Translations under genes and position numbers: made by a program
Source of the DNA: Beduini massiliensis
GTDB lineage: Bacteria; Bacillota_I; Bacilli_A; Erysipelotrichales; Coprobacillaceae
Assembly: GCF_000829905.1 (NCBI RefSeq)
Contig: NZ_CDPP01000003.1
Coordinates: forward strand, 62,001-126,000
DNA: 64,000 bases
Reading direction: 5' to 3'
In this document: positions 33,594 to 41,555 of the stretch, piece after piece
Layout: every line of letters begins with the position of its first letter
Position numbering within the stretch: position 1 is the stretch's first letter
The notes under the pieces: model-generated
What the model was told of the DNA's origin: nothing
Databases searched by the model: none
Seen by the model: only the letters and a program-made list of their open reading frames with translations

Positions 33594-34934
33594 TTAATTA
33601 TCTATTTTGACTATGCGATAATAATTCTTTTTGACAATAAAGTATAAAACCAATAACTCAATACTGTATATTCCAATAATGACCATCATTAATCCCAGAG
33701 TAATTGTACCGTCAAAAAGGGAACGTCCAAAAGTAATTAATGGGAATATATTAGAAACTAAGAATACGATTATCAAGAACAGACTAAGATCATATTTAAT
33801 AATAGATTTAATATCCCTATTTGTTTTACCTATTCTAAACAATTCAAAATATTCTTTTTTCTTTCTTTTTGCTGCTGTTAATAACTGAAACCCAATGGAG
33901 ATTACAACGGCTAAAGTAGCGATTAAGAATAGAACAACACTTATTGATAAATCAACAGCATCATCTTTAAAAAACACAATTAAGCATACCCCAAATTGAT
34001 AAAGGATGGATAATACAAAGATTAGTCCATAACTTCTAACTAAATTAGAAATCGTGAAAGAATAACCGAAATATCCATTTGTTTTTTGATAGTATTTGGT
34101 TCTTTTTATTTTGGTTATTATAGGAATAATAATATCTTTGATTAAAGTTTTCATGATAATGCCTATTGCAGTACATCCTAAAATAATATTTGCGGATAAA
34201 ATATTCCCGGCTTTTATTAATAAGTACATTATAAAAGTTAATCCAATTAAGGTGAAAATAATTCTGAAAGGCTTATTTTCTTGTAAAATCCTTACATTAC
34301 TTAAAGAATTTCCATTATTATTATAGTTTAAAACATCTTTTATTTCATTTCTATAGACAAAGCCGTAAGTTAATATAATATAGTAAATCATTTGTATAAA
34401 CAGTATCATGATTGTAATGGCAATTCCATCTGTTGAAAACTGAATTCCCGGATAGATTGCTTCACTGAAACTAAAGATCAAATAATTTAATAGTTGAACG
34501 AAGATAAAACCTAATAGGGTACCTACAATCATAGCAGTCAAAGTAATAGGTAATAAATACATAAATAGAAATAAAACAATTTTTCTTGTGTTAACCCCAC
34601 CGATTCTAAATACTGCTATTTTTTTAGATTGTTCTTGGTAGATAAATTGAAAGGCATAAAAACCTAACATGACTAAAGCAAATAAAAGAAATATACTAAA
34701 CATGGTGGTGGGAGGAAATGTTTGGCTTATAAAATATACATGATTAATGATGAATACACTGTATTCATATCCCGGGATATTTTGTATATATGTACCAAAA
34801 TCAGCACAGAAATGGCAACAAAGACAAATAGCAATACTAAGAAATATTTGAAATAAGAAATATGATTTTGTCTTTTTTGTATCATATTTTAATGACTTTA
34901 AAGCTAATCTTACAGTCTCCATATTAAAATTCAC
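33594..34934 (-). CDS. ABC transporter permease, FtsX/BceB-like
   Basis: A 446-residue integral membrane protein with about ten predicted helices. It starts METVRLALKSLKYDTKKTKSYF, typical of FtsX-type permeases. FRIGGVNTRKIVLFLFMY near residue 110 and FRIGKTNRDIKSIIKYDLS near residue 375 are the two matching elbow regions of the two FtsX domains. These permeases work with MacB/LolD-type ATPases and often export or sense peptides or lipids. It follows the second ATPase gene by 2 bp and closes a three-gene operon. No two-component system is adjacent, unlike bacitracin-type BceAB modules. Confidence 0.85.
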   Translation of the reverse strand: MNFNMETVRLALKSLKYDTKKTKSYFLFQIFLSIAICLCCHFCADFGTYIQNIPGYEYSVFIINHVYFISQTFPPTTMFSIFLLFALVMLGFYAFQFIYQEQSKKIAVFRIGGVNTRKIVLFLFMYLLPITLTAMIVGTLLGFIFVQLLNYLIFSFSEAIYPGIQFSTDGIAITIMILFIQMIYYIILTYGFVYRNEIKDVLNYNNNGNSLSNVRILQENKPFRIIFTLIGLTFIMYLLIKAGNILSANIILGCTAIGIIMKTLIKDIIIPIITKIKRTKYYQKTNGYFGYSFTISNLVRSYGLIFVLSILYQFGVCLIVFFKDDAVDLSISVVLFLIATLAVVISIGFQLLTAAKRKKKEYFELFRIGKTNRDIKSIIKYDLSLFLIIVFLVSNIFPLITFGRSLFDGTITLGLMMVIIGIYSIELLVLYFIVKKNYYRIVKIDN

Positions 34935-34936
34935 CT

Positions 34937-35683
34937 CTATAAATTATGTTTGGAATTTATTTCTGTTATTTTATTAAAATATTCTTCTTGAGTCCTATTC
35001 TGTTTTGCTATTTCATCTACTATTTTCCCGGATTTTAAATGCAGCATTCTGTCACTGTAACTTGCTAAATAACTATCGTGTGTTACCATCAGAATCGTTG
35101 TTCCTTCTTGATTTAATGATCTGAATACATTCATTATTGCTTTTACTGTTATAGAATCCAAATTTCCTGTGGGCTCATCTGCCACTAAAATTTTAGGATG
35201 ATTGACTAATGCTCTGGCAATGGCAATCCTTTGTTGTTCGCCTCCTGAACATTCTGTTGGATATTTGTATAATAAAGATTCAATTCCTAATTTATTGGCT
35301 AATTGAATAACATAATCATTCATACTTTTGTTTTTACCATCTCTCATTAATACGGGTAAAGCAATATTTTCAAATACGGTATATTCATCTAATAAGTTTA
35401 AATCTTGAAATACAAACCCTAAATTTTGATATCGAAAATCTGATAAATCATATTGCATTTCCAATTTTGATCTGCCGTCTAGTGACAATGTTCCTTTAGT
35501 TGGTTTATCTATTGTAGTCAAGATTTGAATTAAAGTAGATTTCCCAGAACCACTAGCCCCCATAACACAAACAAATTCCCCTTGTTTAATTTCAATATTG
35601 ATATCCTCTAATGCTTGTACAAAAGTGGTTTTATCTATTTTATATTGCTTACTAATGCCTGATGCTTTAATTATTGTTGTCAT
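34937..35683 (-). CDS. ABC transporter ATP-binding protein (MacB/LolD type), copy 2
   Basis: A 248-residue ATPase. Walker A is GASGSGKST, the Q-loop is VFQDLNLLDEYTVFENI, the signature is CSGGEQQRIAIARAL, and Walker B is ILVADEPTGNLD, followed by the switch His in VTHDSYLA. The NLDS after Walker B is typical of the LolD/MacB/FtsE class that pairs with FtsX-like permeases. ATG 35683 is preferred because GAGGTG lies 8 bases upstream; an in-frame GTG at 35692 overlaps that ribosome site. It is related to, but clearly diverged from, the ATPase encoded just before it. Confidence 0.92.
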   Translation of the reverse strand: MTTIIKASGISKQYKIDKTTFVQALEDINIEIKQGEFVCVMGASGSGKSTLIQILTTIDKPTKGTLSLDGRSKLEMQYDLSDFRYQNLGFVFQDLNLLDEYTVFENIALPVLMRDGKNKSMNDYVIQLANKLGIESLLYKYPTECSGGEQQRIAIARALVNHPKILVADEPTGNLDSITVKAIMNVFRSLNQEGTTILMVTHDSYLASYSDRMLHLKSGKIVDEIAKQNRTQEEYFNKITEINSKHNL

Positions 35684-35694
35684 TCTAATCACCT

Positions 35695-36444
35695 CTAATT
35701 ATTTAGATTAGCTGTTATTTCAACTATTTGCTGGTAATAGGCTTGTCTGGTTTTATTGTCTTTTTTTAATTTCTGATATATTTCACCATCTTTAATATAT
35801 ACGAGTTCGTTTCCATAGCTAGCCATTGCACTGTCATGAGTCACTAAAATAATGGTTGTTCCTTGGCTGTTTAATTGGGATAGTAATTCCATCATTTGTG
35901 CTGCATTCTTACTATCTAAGTTACCTGTTGGTTCATCGGCAACAATTAAAGGAGCACTGCTAACAATAGCTCTGGCAATTGCTACTCTTTGAAGCTGACC
36001 TCCGGAGCATTCAATAGGGTATTTTTTTATTAAATCGTTTATACCTAACTCGCGCATAGTTTTAATTATTTTTTCTTTAGCTGTTTTTTTATCTATCCCA
36101 TTCATCATTAATGGTATTTCTATATTTTCATAAATATTTAAACTATTTAACAGATTGAAATCTTGAAATATGAAATTCAGTTCTTTGTAACGATAGATTG
36201 CTTTATCTTCGGATGCCATCGAGTGAATCGATTTTCCATTTATGATGATATCTCCTGAAGTAGGTTCATCCACTGTCGTTATCATATTCAATAGAGTTGA
36301 TTTTCCACTTCCGCTTGTTCCCATCACAACTAAGAAATCCCCTTTTTTAATAGATAAATTGATATTTTTTAAAGCTGAAACTTGCTGTTTTTTATTGAGA
36401 TAGTATATTTTACTTACGTTTTTTAATTCAATCAGTGCGTTCAT
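35695..36444 (-). CDS. ABC transporter ATP-binding protein (MacB/LolD type), copy 1
   Basis: A 249-residue ATPase and first gene of the exporter operon. Motifs are Walker A GTSGSGKST, Q-loop FIFQDFNLLNSLNIYENI, signature CSGGQLQRVAIARAIV, Walker B LIVADEPTGNLD and switch VTHDSAMA. RBS TAGGAGGA lies 8 bases before ATG 36444; the longer upstream reading has no ribosome site. It and the next ATPase share the same architecture and a C-terminal RQAYYQQI/QEEYFNKI tail, suggesting duplication. With only one permease gene, the two ATPases may form a heterodimer. Confidence 0.92.
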   Translation of the reverse strand: MNALIELKNVSKIYYLNKKQQVSALKNINLSIKKGDFLVVMGTSGSGKSTLLNMITTVDEPTSGDIIINGKSIHSMASEDKAIYRYKELNFIFQDFNLLNSLNIYENIEIPLMMNGIDKKTAKEKIIKTMRELGINDLIKKYPIECSGGQLQRVAIARAIVSSAPLIVADEPTGNLDSKNAAQMMELLSQLNSQGTTIILVTHDSAMASYGNELVYIKDGEIYQKLKKDNKTRQAYYQQIVEITANLNN

Positions 36445-36621
36445 ATAATATCCTCCTATTTTCATTATTTATCCTATTATAATTATATATATTATTTATT
36501 CTATCTATATTATAGATCTATTAAACTGTGTTTGCAATGGTAAATGACTTACTAAATAAACGATTTAGATGAATAAAGCTTTTGACCAAAATATTAACGT
36601 ATAAATTGGTTTATTCTTATA
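36445..36621. other. AT-rich upstream region of the ABC exporter operon
   Basis: About 175 bp of AT-rich DNA with several TATAAT-like stretches (for example near 36476-36500). It must contain the exporter promoter, but no unique -35/-10 pair can be chosen by eye. No ORF or RNA gene was recognised. Confidence 0.35.
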
Positions 36622-36650
36622 AATAAAAAAACCAAGCATTACACTTGGTT
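36622..36650 (-). terminator. Terminator of the Ser-Asp-Gly-Gly tRNA operon
   Basis: On the minus strand AACCAAG, a 7-base loop, CTTGGTT and a run of T, just after the last tRNA-Gly gene. Confidence 0.85.
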
Positions 36651-36661
36651 TATTTTACATT

Positions 36662-36735
36662 TGGAGCGGGTGATGGGAATCGAACCCACGTAGTCAGCTT
36701 GGAAGGCTGAAGTTCTACCATTGAACTACACCCGC
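36662..36735 (-). tRNA. tRNA-Gly (anticodon TCC), copy 2
   Basis: A 74-nt tRNA with encoded CCA. The acceptor pair is GCGGGTG/CACCCGC, the anticodon loop is CTTCCAA with anticodon TCC, and the T-loop is TTCGATTCC. It is identical to the copy at 36767-36840. Confidence 0.96.
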
Positions 36736-36766
36736 ACATAAAGCGGTCTTTATTCAGTTTTTTAAA

Positions 36767-36840
36767 TGGAGCGGGTGATGGGAATCGAACCCACGTAGTC
36801 AGCTTGGAAGGCTGAAGTTCTACCATTGAACTACACCCGC
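36767..36840 (-). tRNA. tRNA-Gly (anticodon TCC), copy 1
   Basis: A 74-nt tRNA with encoded CCA and anticodon TCC. Its sequence is identical to the following copy, which starts 105 bp away, indicating a tandem duplication. Confidence 0.96.
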
Positions 36841-36847
36841 ATATATA

Positions 36848-36924
36848 TGGCGGTCTGGACGGGACTCGAACCCGCGACCTCCGCCGTGACAGGGCGGCAT
36901 TCTAACCAACTGAACTACCAGACC
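36848..36924 (-). tRNA. tRNA-Asp (anticodon GTC)
   Basis: A 77-nt tRNA with acceptor GGTCTGG/CCAGACC, discriminator G, encoded CCA, and anticodon GTC in the loop CTGTCAC. The GGTTCGAGTCC T-loop is intact. Confidence 0.96.
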
Positions 36925-36942
36925 AATTTATGATTTGCAATA

Positions 36943-37033
36943 TGGCGGAGACAGAGGGATTTGAACCCTCGCGCCAGTTTCCCGACCTACACCCTTAGCA
37001 GGGGCGCCTCTTCAGCCTCTTGAGTATGTCTCC
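36943..37033 (-). tRNA. tRNA-Ser (anticodon GCT)
   Basis: A 91-nt tRNA with the long variable arm expected for serine, acceptor GGAGACA/TGTCTCC, discriminator G, encoded CCA and anticodon GCT in CTGCTAA. It is the first gene of the four-tRNA operon. Confidence 0.95.
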
Positions 37034-37049
37034 AACTCGTTGCTTAAAT

Positions 37050-37078
37050 ATAATAGCATAACCTGCATTTCATTGCAA
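37050..37078 (-). promoter_or_regulatory. Promoter of the Ser-Asp-Gly-Gly tRNA operon
   Basis: On the minus strand TTGCAA (37078-37073), a 17-bp spacer and TATTAT (37055-37050), about 17 bp before tRNA-Ser. Confidence 0.75.
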
Positions 37079-37265
37079 GTACTTTTTATCAACTTCTTTT
37101 ATAGATTGAAAATATTCAATCCAGCTTAGAGATTTACTCCAAGGAAAGGCTTTCTTATTGCTTATTTATAATAGCATATAGATATTTATTGTGTCAATTA
37201 AGAATTAGAAAAATATTTCTTTAACGGCATGTTTTAAAGTATAAGCTGCATAACTTAATAAATAA

Positions 37266-37290
37266 TAAAAAATCCGCCGTATTAGCGGAC
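37266..37290 (-). terminator. Terminator after tRNA-Lys
   Basis: On the minus strand TCCGC, a 7-base loop, GCGGA and then TTTTTT. Confidence 0.72.
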
Positions 37291-37302
37291 AAGTTATCTA
37301 AA

Positions 37303-37378
37303 TGGTCTCCCCTCACGGGCTCGAACCGTGGACCCTCTGATTAAGAGTCAGATGCTCTGCCAACTGAGCTAAGGAGAG
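37303..37378 (-). tRNA. tRNA-Lys (anticodon CTT)
   Basis: A 76-nt tRNA with acceptor CTCTCCT/AGGGGAG, discriminator A and encoded CCA. The anticodon loop is CTCTTAA between TCTGA/TCAGA stems, giving CTT. It has its own promoter and terminator, separate from the neighbouring tRNA operon. The first acceptor base pair, C-G, is unlike the usual G-C start of tRNA-Lys. Confidence 0.92.
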
Positions 37379-37389
37379 ACAACACAATG

Positions 37390-37418
37390 ATAATACTATA
37401 TTTAGTGAAAAAAATCAA
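37390..37418 (-). promoter_or_regulatory. Promoter of tRNA-Lys
   Basis: On the minus strand TTGATT (37418-37413), a 17-bp spacer and TATTAT (37395-37390), about 11 bp before the tRNA 5' end. Confidence 0.65.
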
Positions 37419-37490
37419 TATAAATTGACCATTAATGTGTTAAGAATTTTTAAAATATGATATGATAGAGACAATCGAGAGGTGAGTATC

Positions 37491-39149
37491 ATGAGTTCGT
37501 TAAAAGACTTTGAACATTATAAAGCAATTGTCATAACGATGGATGATTTAATTTTTAACTTAAATGAATTACGTTATGATTTTTCTTTGCTTTTATACCC
37601 AAAAACATTTCTTCATTTTTCATATCAGGAATATACACGCCGTTTAGGGACGGTAAAATCGATGTATTCATTTGTTCAGGAAGAAATTGCGACTTTAATG
37701 AATCGTAAGATCGAAAACTTTGTATATGATGAAAAAAACCTACATAATATCAGAATAAAAGAAAGTGCCGATGCTTTATTGAGCTTTGCTAAAAGCAAAG
37801 AGCTTAAAGTCATCCTTTTAACAACCCATGATGCGACAAATGCGAAACAATTACTGCATTATCGTCATTTAACTCAGGATATCGATCAGGTCATCAGTTT
37901 GAGTGATGTATGTGGTGATATGCCTTCCGTAAAATTGTTTTATGCTTTGAAAGAATCTTATCATCTTGAATTAGAAGAAATGCTGGTTATTTCTTCTTTA
38001 ACAAGTGTTTTTAAATGTCTTCAATATTCTCCTATCGATACAATTTATGTACCGGATAATGACAAATCTTATTTTGATGCTTCCCTATCTTTTAATGGGG
38101 TAATGAACACTCTTTTTGATGTTTTACAATATGTTTTGTTTGGCAAGTATACATCTGCTGATATTTATAAAGATTTTCTCGGTTATGATGAGAATATGGA
38201 TGAAAAGCAAAAGGCATCACGTTATGCCTACCTTAAAATGAAATATGAGAATCAACCGGATATATTACCGATTGTCGAAGAAGTTTTTTCTACTTCAAAT
38301 AAAGTAGAAGTAGGGGAAATGACAAAAGAATTTCATCAGGCATTCAGTGATATTGAAAAGAAATTACTTAAAGTGGAATCGGAAATTAAGGCAGATGCTT
38401 CTTCTACCTTGCTTTCTTTTGAAAAGATTCGTGAACGGGATCAACAGCCCATAAAAGAACCGGTTCCAGTAAAGCTGGAAGAACCTAAACCGATCTTACA
38501 AAACGATCCGGAAAATACAATTGAGCCGATATCTGAGGATAAACTGATCTTTGATCAAACACAGGAATTCAGCTTAGATGAATTGGATCGCACGATGGAA
38601 TTATCGCCCATCAATGAACCGGTGGATATTCCTAAAAATGATAAGATACAGGAAATCTTTGATGAACTTGAAGAAAGAGAATCAATCAAGGAATCTGTCA
38701 CAGCCCCTCAAGCAGCATCCATTGAACCAATGATGGCTGATGAATCCTCCGAGACACTTTCAGTTGCTGCAGAAACAGAGCCAGTTATTGAAGAAGACGA
38801 AAAACTTCGAGTATTGGATGTCTTTTTAAGTGGAGTATTGAATTTACTGACATCAATTATGATCGTCAGCATCGGTGGATTAGTATACATGTGTTTTTAT
38901 GATATGGTGGAAGATAATGCTATTATAAGGGCATTATTTGATATTTTTCTGGTTGGTTTTGCTAATATCTGCACCGCTATCTATGAATTTATCGTTCAGC
39001 CATTCCCGGTGCTATCCATTTATAATGCGACCAGCGTATCCCCCATGTTTTTACAATTTATTATTATTATTTTTACGGTGTTCTTTATCTCCAGCCTCTA
39101 TAAAATAATAGGTTACTTTTGGCATCGTCATGAATATTTTGAAGAGTGA
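37491..39149 (+). CDS. Membrane-anchored protein with degenerate HAD-like domain
   Basis: A 552-residue protein. The first 215 residues follow the layout of a HAD-family phosphatase: a first-strand motif AIVITMDDLIF, an alpha-helical cap, a motif II-like strand KVILLTTHD, and a later GDMPSVKLFYALKE segment. In motif I the nucleophilic Asp of DxD is replaced by Met, so catalysis is doubtful. An acidic, low-complexity linker of about 150 residues rich in Glu, Pro and Ser follows. Two hydrophobic segments lie near residues 440-470 and 505-540. The start 37491 is 7 bases after GAGAGGTGA. A 39142-39173 terminator overlaps the stop. Function is unknown; a scaffold or division-site role is speculation. 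Confidence 0.65.
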   Translation: MSSLKDFEHYKAIVITMDDLIFNLNELRYDFSLLLYPKTFLHFSYQEYTRRLGTVKSMYSFVQEEIATLMNRKIENFVYDEKNLHNIRIKESADALLSFAKSKELKVILLTTHDATNAKQLLHYRHLTQDIDQVISLSDVCGDMPSVKLFYALKESYHLELEEMLVISSLTSVFKCLQYSPIDTIYVPDNDKSYFDASLSFNGVMNTLFDVLQYVLFGKYTSADIYKDFLGYDENMDEKQKASRYAYLKMKYENQPDILPIVEEVFSTSNKVEVGEMTKEFHQAFSDIEKKLLKVESEIKADASSTLLSFEKIRERDQQPIKEPVPVKLEEPKPILQNDPENTIEPISEDKLIFDQTQEFSLDELDRTMELSPINEPVDIPKNDKIQEIFDELEERESIKESVTAPQAASIEPMMADESSETLSVAAETEPVIEEDEKLRVLDVFLSGVLNLLTSIMIVSIGGLVYMCFYDMVEDNAIIRALFDIFLVGFANICTAIYEFIVQPFPVLSIYNATSVSPMFLQFIIIIFTVFFISSLYKIIGYFWHRHEYFEE

Positions 39150-39173
39150 TATAATAACAATATCACTCTTTTT
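39142..39173 (+). terminator. Terminator after the HAD-like membrane protein gene
   Basis: A perfect 11-bp stem, AAGAGTGATAT/ATATCACTCTT, with a 7-base loop and a T run. It overlaps the stop codon. The next 155 bp to the Nudix gene stop hold only a long-loop AAGGATT/AATCCTT repeat (about 39239-39278). Confidence 0.88.
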
Positions 39174-39331
39174 CTATTTAAAAGTGTGGAGCATCATGAA
39201 ATACCAATGTTATCAAGCGAAAGATAATAAACAAATTAAAAGGATTAACTCCTGTTTAATACAGAAATCAATCCTTAATAATCCCTTAAAATAATTTGTT
39301 TAACTCCGTTCCAATCCTTCGCTTCACTTCA

Positions 39332-39871
39332 TTAAACATTTTTCTTACCATAATGATTATACGCATACATGATCGCAATAATTGTTTTTGCGTCAATGAT
39401 TTCCATTGACATTACAGCTTTGTAAGCTTCTTGGATATCCATCATACAGACATCGATAAATTCATCTTCATCACAAGCCAGCGGATGTTCCGCTTTTTTT
39501 AATTCATTGGCTTCATAAAGATAAAGCACTTCGGTACAATATCCCGGTGTAGGCAGAGCTTTTAAAAATAAAGTCAAAGATTCCGCATGATAACCGGTTT
39601 CTTCTTCGATTTCACGCATTCCTGTTAAATAAGGATCTTCTCCCGGCTCAATTTTTCCAGCCGGTATTTCCAATGTTTCTGCCTGCTGTGCATAACGATA
39701 TTGCTTCACTAATAAGATTTTACCTTCAATGATGGCCAAAACGCCCACCCCGCCATGGTGTCTGACGATTTCCCGATAACCGATTTGATGATTGGGAAGT
39801 TCTACTTCATCGAGTTCTACTTTGATAATCTTTCCATCGTAGATCGGTGTTGATTTAATTTTCTTTTCCAT
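39332..39871 (-). CDS. Nudix hydrolase, ADP-ribose pyrophosphatase type
   Basis: A 179-residue Nudix enzyme of the ADP-ribose/nucleoside-diphosphate-sugar pyrophosphatase group. The Nudix box is GKIEPGEDPYLTGMREIEEETGY in pattern Gx5Ex7REUxEExGU. Family features upstream are EIVRHHGGVGVLAI and VKQYRYA. It is expected to hydrolyse ADP-ribose to AMP and ribose-5-phosphate. The ATG at 39871 follows GGGTG; a GTG at 39880 would overlap the upstream stop by four bases (GTGA). It follows the MutS-like gene almost directly, so the two are probably co-transcribed. Confidence 0.9.
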   Translation of the reverse strand: MEKKIKSTPIYDGKIIKVELDEVELPNHQIGYREIVRHHGGVGVLAIIEGKILLVKQYRYAQQAETLEIPAGKIEPGEDPYLTGMREIEEETGYHAESLTLFLKALPTPGYCTEVLYLYEANELKKAEHPLACDEDEFIDVCMMDIQEAYKAVMSMEIIDAKTIIAIMYAYNHYGKKNV

Positions 39872-39876
39872 TTTTA

Positions 39877-41499
39877 TCACCCGTTTTTTATTGTATCATA
39901 CTTTTTTTGATTATCTATCCAATCTAGAATATTTTGATTGAAACCGTAAATTTTTAATAATTCGATCGCATTCATCGTATGACTCGGTCCAGCTTTTAAA
40001 AGATAATCAAAATAAATGGAGTTCTCTTTAATGGTTTCTTCAAAATGATATTGTTTAAAATCAGGGAGTGCCGTCAATTCGATATCATGGGTTGCAATCA
40101 TACTGAGTGAATCTTTTTGACTTAAATAATGACAGACAGCACTGGAAGCCAACAAACGTTCATAGGTGTTCGTTCCTCTTAATATCTCGTCAACCAGACA
40201 GAAGCAATAGGTATGATCGACAAGATCAAGCAAACGTTTAAGGGATTTAATCTCGGCAATAAAATAACTTTCTCCTTCCAACAGATGATCTTGGATTGCC
40301 ATTGAGGAAACAATCAGACAAGGTTTCATCTTAAAGGCTTGAGCCGTCACCGTATGAATAGTTTGTGCTAAGATCATGTTTACCGCCACTGATTTTAAGA
40401 AAGTTGACTTTCCGGAAGCATTGCTGCCGGTAAGCATGATAGGTCCATCCATTGTTAATGAATTGGCAATACCATTGGGCAATAATGGGTGATAACCCTC
40501 TGTCATGATAAATTGCGATGTTTCGATAAACTCCGGCAGACAATAATGCTGATTTAGTGAGTGACGATATGTGGCGATGGCGATGCATAATTCAATTTCT
40601 CCAAGGGTTTCATACAAGGTCATATATTCAAGTTTATGTTGAGTTAACTGTTTTTGAATTTTAAGGAAACAGCGTGCTTCTTTTAAATTAAAATATCGAT
40701 ATAAACTTAGGATTGCCTGAAGATCAGAATCTTTTATCTTGGTTACCCCTTCAAAAGAGCGAATAAAGGGGCTCCAAAACTGCACCGTTTTTTGTAGGGC
40801 AGGATAGAAAAAAAGTGAAGAATCGATATAAGGCAGTATTTTCTTTGCTTGAATCATCATCATCCCACCACTGGATAATAGATAATCGATCTTAGAAATA
40901 TATAAGTTAGCATAGAGATACAAGACAACATTGATACAAAGTACAATGAAGAATAAAGCAATCCCTAAATTAGGGCTAAAAGGAATAAACAACAACATCA
41001 AAACGGGTAGGTAAGCAAACAGACGAAATAAAGGCTTTCCTTTGATTTGAATTCCATTCACACGCTGTGGCAGGTCTTCAATGAACATATCCTCACTTTT
41101 GCCAAGTAAGTAAAGCAGATATTGAATTTCAGTACGCTCTTTTGAATGCGTACTGAAATAAGTTATCGCGGCTTCACGATCCAATAAAGTTTTTTCATCT
41201 TTTAATTGATGGCAGGCGGCATAAAGATAAGATTCACCAATCATGCTTTGTGTATAATTTAATGTATCAGTCAGTTTATCCATATCCAGATCGTTCCAAG
41301 TCTGATGATCGACGGTTCGATCAGGGTTTGACTTCAATGTTTGATAGTAATGATGAAAACATGGCATCAATGGTTCTTTTATGGCTTCCTCATAGTTTTG
41401 ATTTAATTCATTTTTGATTCGTTTTGGATAATTGAGATCATGGACTACTGCGATGATAGTAGCAATAACCACGAAAACAAGAATAACGATTAATGGCAT
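39877..41499 (-). CDS. MutS-family ATPase with N-terminal membrane segments
   Basis: A 540-residue protein with only the ATPase and core helical parts of MutS. It lacks the N-terminal mismatch-binding and connector domains. Residues 1-18 form a hydrophobic helix, and a second hydrophobic pair lies at about 165-200, so it is probably membrane-bound. The ATPase has Walker A GSNASGKST (near 357-365), SMAIQDHLLEGESYFIAEIK, Walker B FCLVDEILRGTN and the ATHDIEL motif. Such MutS-like proteins in Firmicutes are not involved in ordinary mismatch repair as far as known. RBS AGGGGGAA lies 6 bases before ATG 41499. It probably forms an operon with the Nudix gene. Confidence 0.86.
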   Translation of the reverse strand: MPLIVILVFVVIATIIAVVHDLNYPKRIKNELNQNYEEAIKEPLMPCFHHYYQTLKSNPDRTVDHQTWNDLDMDKLTDTLNYTQSMIGESYLYAACHQLKDEKTLLDREAAITYFSTHSKERTEIQYLLYLLGKSEDMFIEDLPQRVNGIQIKGKPLFRLFAYLPVLMLLFIPFSPNLGIALFFIVLCINVVLYLYANLYISKIDYLLSSGGMMMIQAKKILPYIDSSLFFYPALQKTVQFWSPFIRSFEGVTKIKDSDLQAILSLYRYFNLKEARCFLKIQKQLTQHKLEYMTLYETLGEIELCIAIATYRHSLNQHYCLPEFIETSQFIMTEGYHPLLPNGIANSLTMDGPIMLTGSNASGKSTFLKSVAVNMILAQTIHTVTAQAFKMKPCLIVSSMAIQDHLLEGESYFIAEIKSLKRLLDLVDHTYCFCLVDEILRGTNTYERLLASSAVCHYLSQKDSLSMIATHDIELTALPDFKQYHFEETIKENSIYFDYLLKAGPSHTMNAIELLKIYGFNQNILDWIDNQKKYDTIKNG

Positions 41500-41555
41500 A
41501 AAAATTCCCCCTTGTCTAGCCTGATTGTATAGGTCCGCCTAAGGGGGAAGTCAAG

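Noticed and set aside
36448-37380. A tRNA-targeted integrated element near the tRNA genes and AT-rich ABC operon
   Set aside because: No integrase gene, no direct repeat of a tRNA 3' end and no other mobile gene was found in the window.
39238-39284. A terminator for the Nudix gene
   Set aside because: AAGGATT/AATCCTT can pair only across a long loop and the T tail is weak, so it is mentioned but not called as a terminator.
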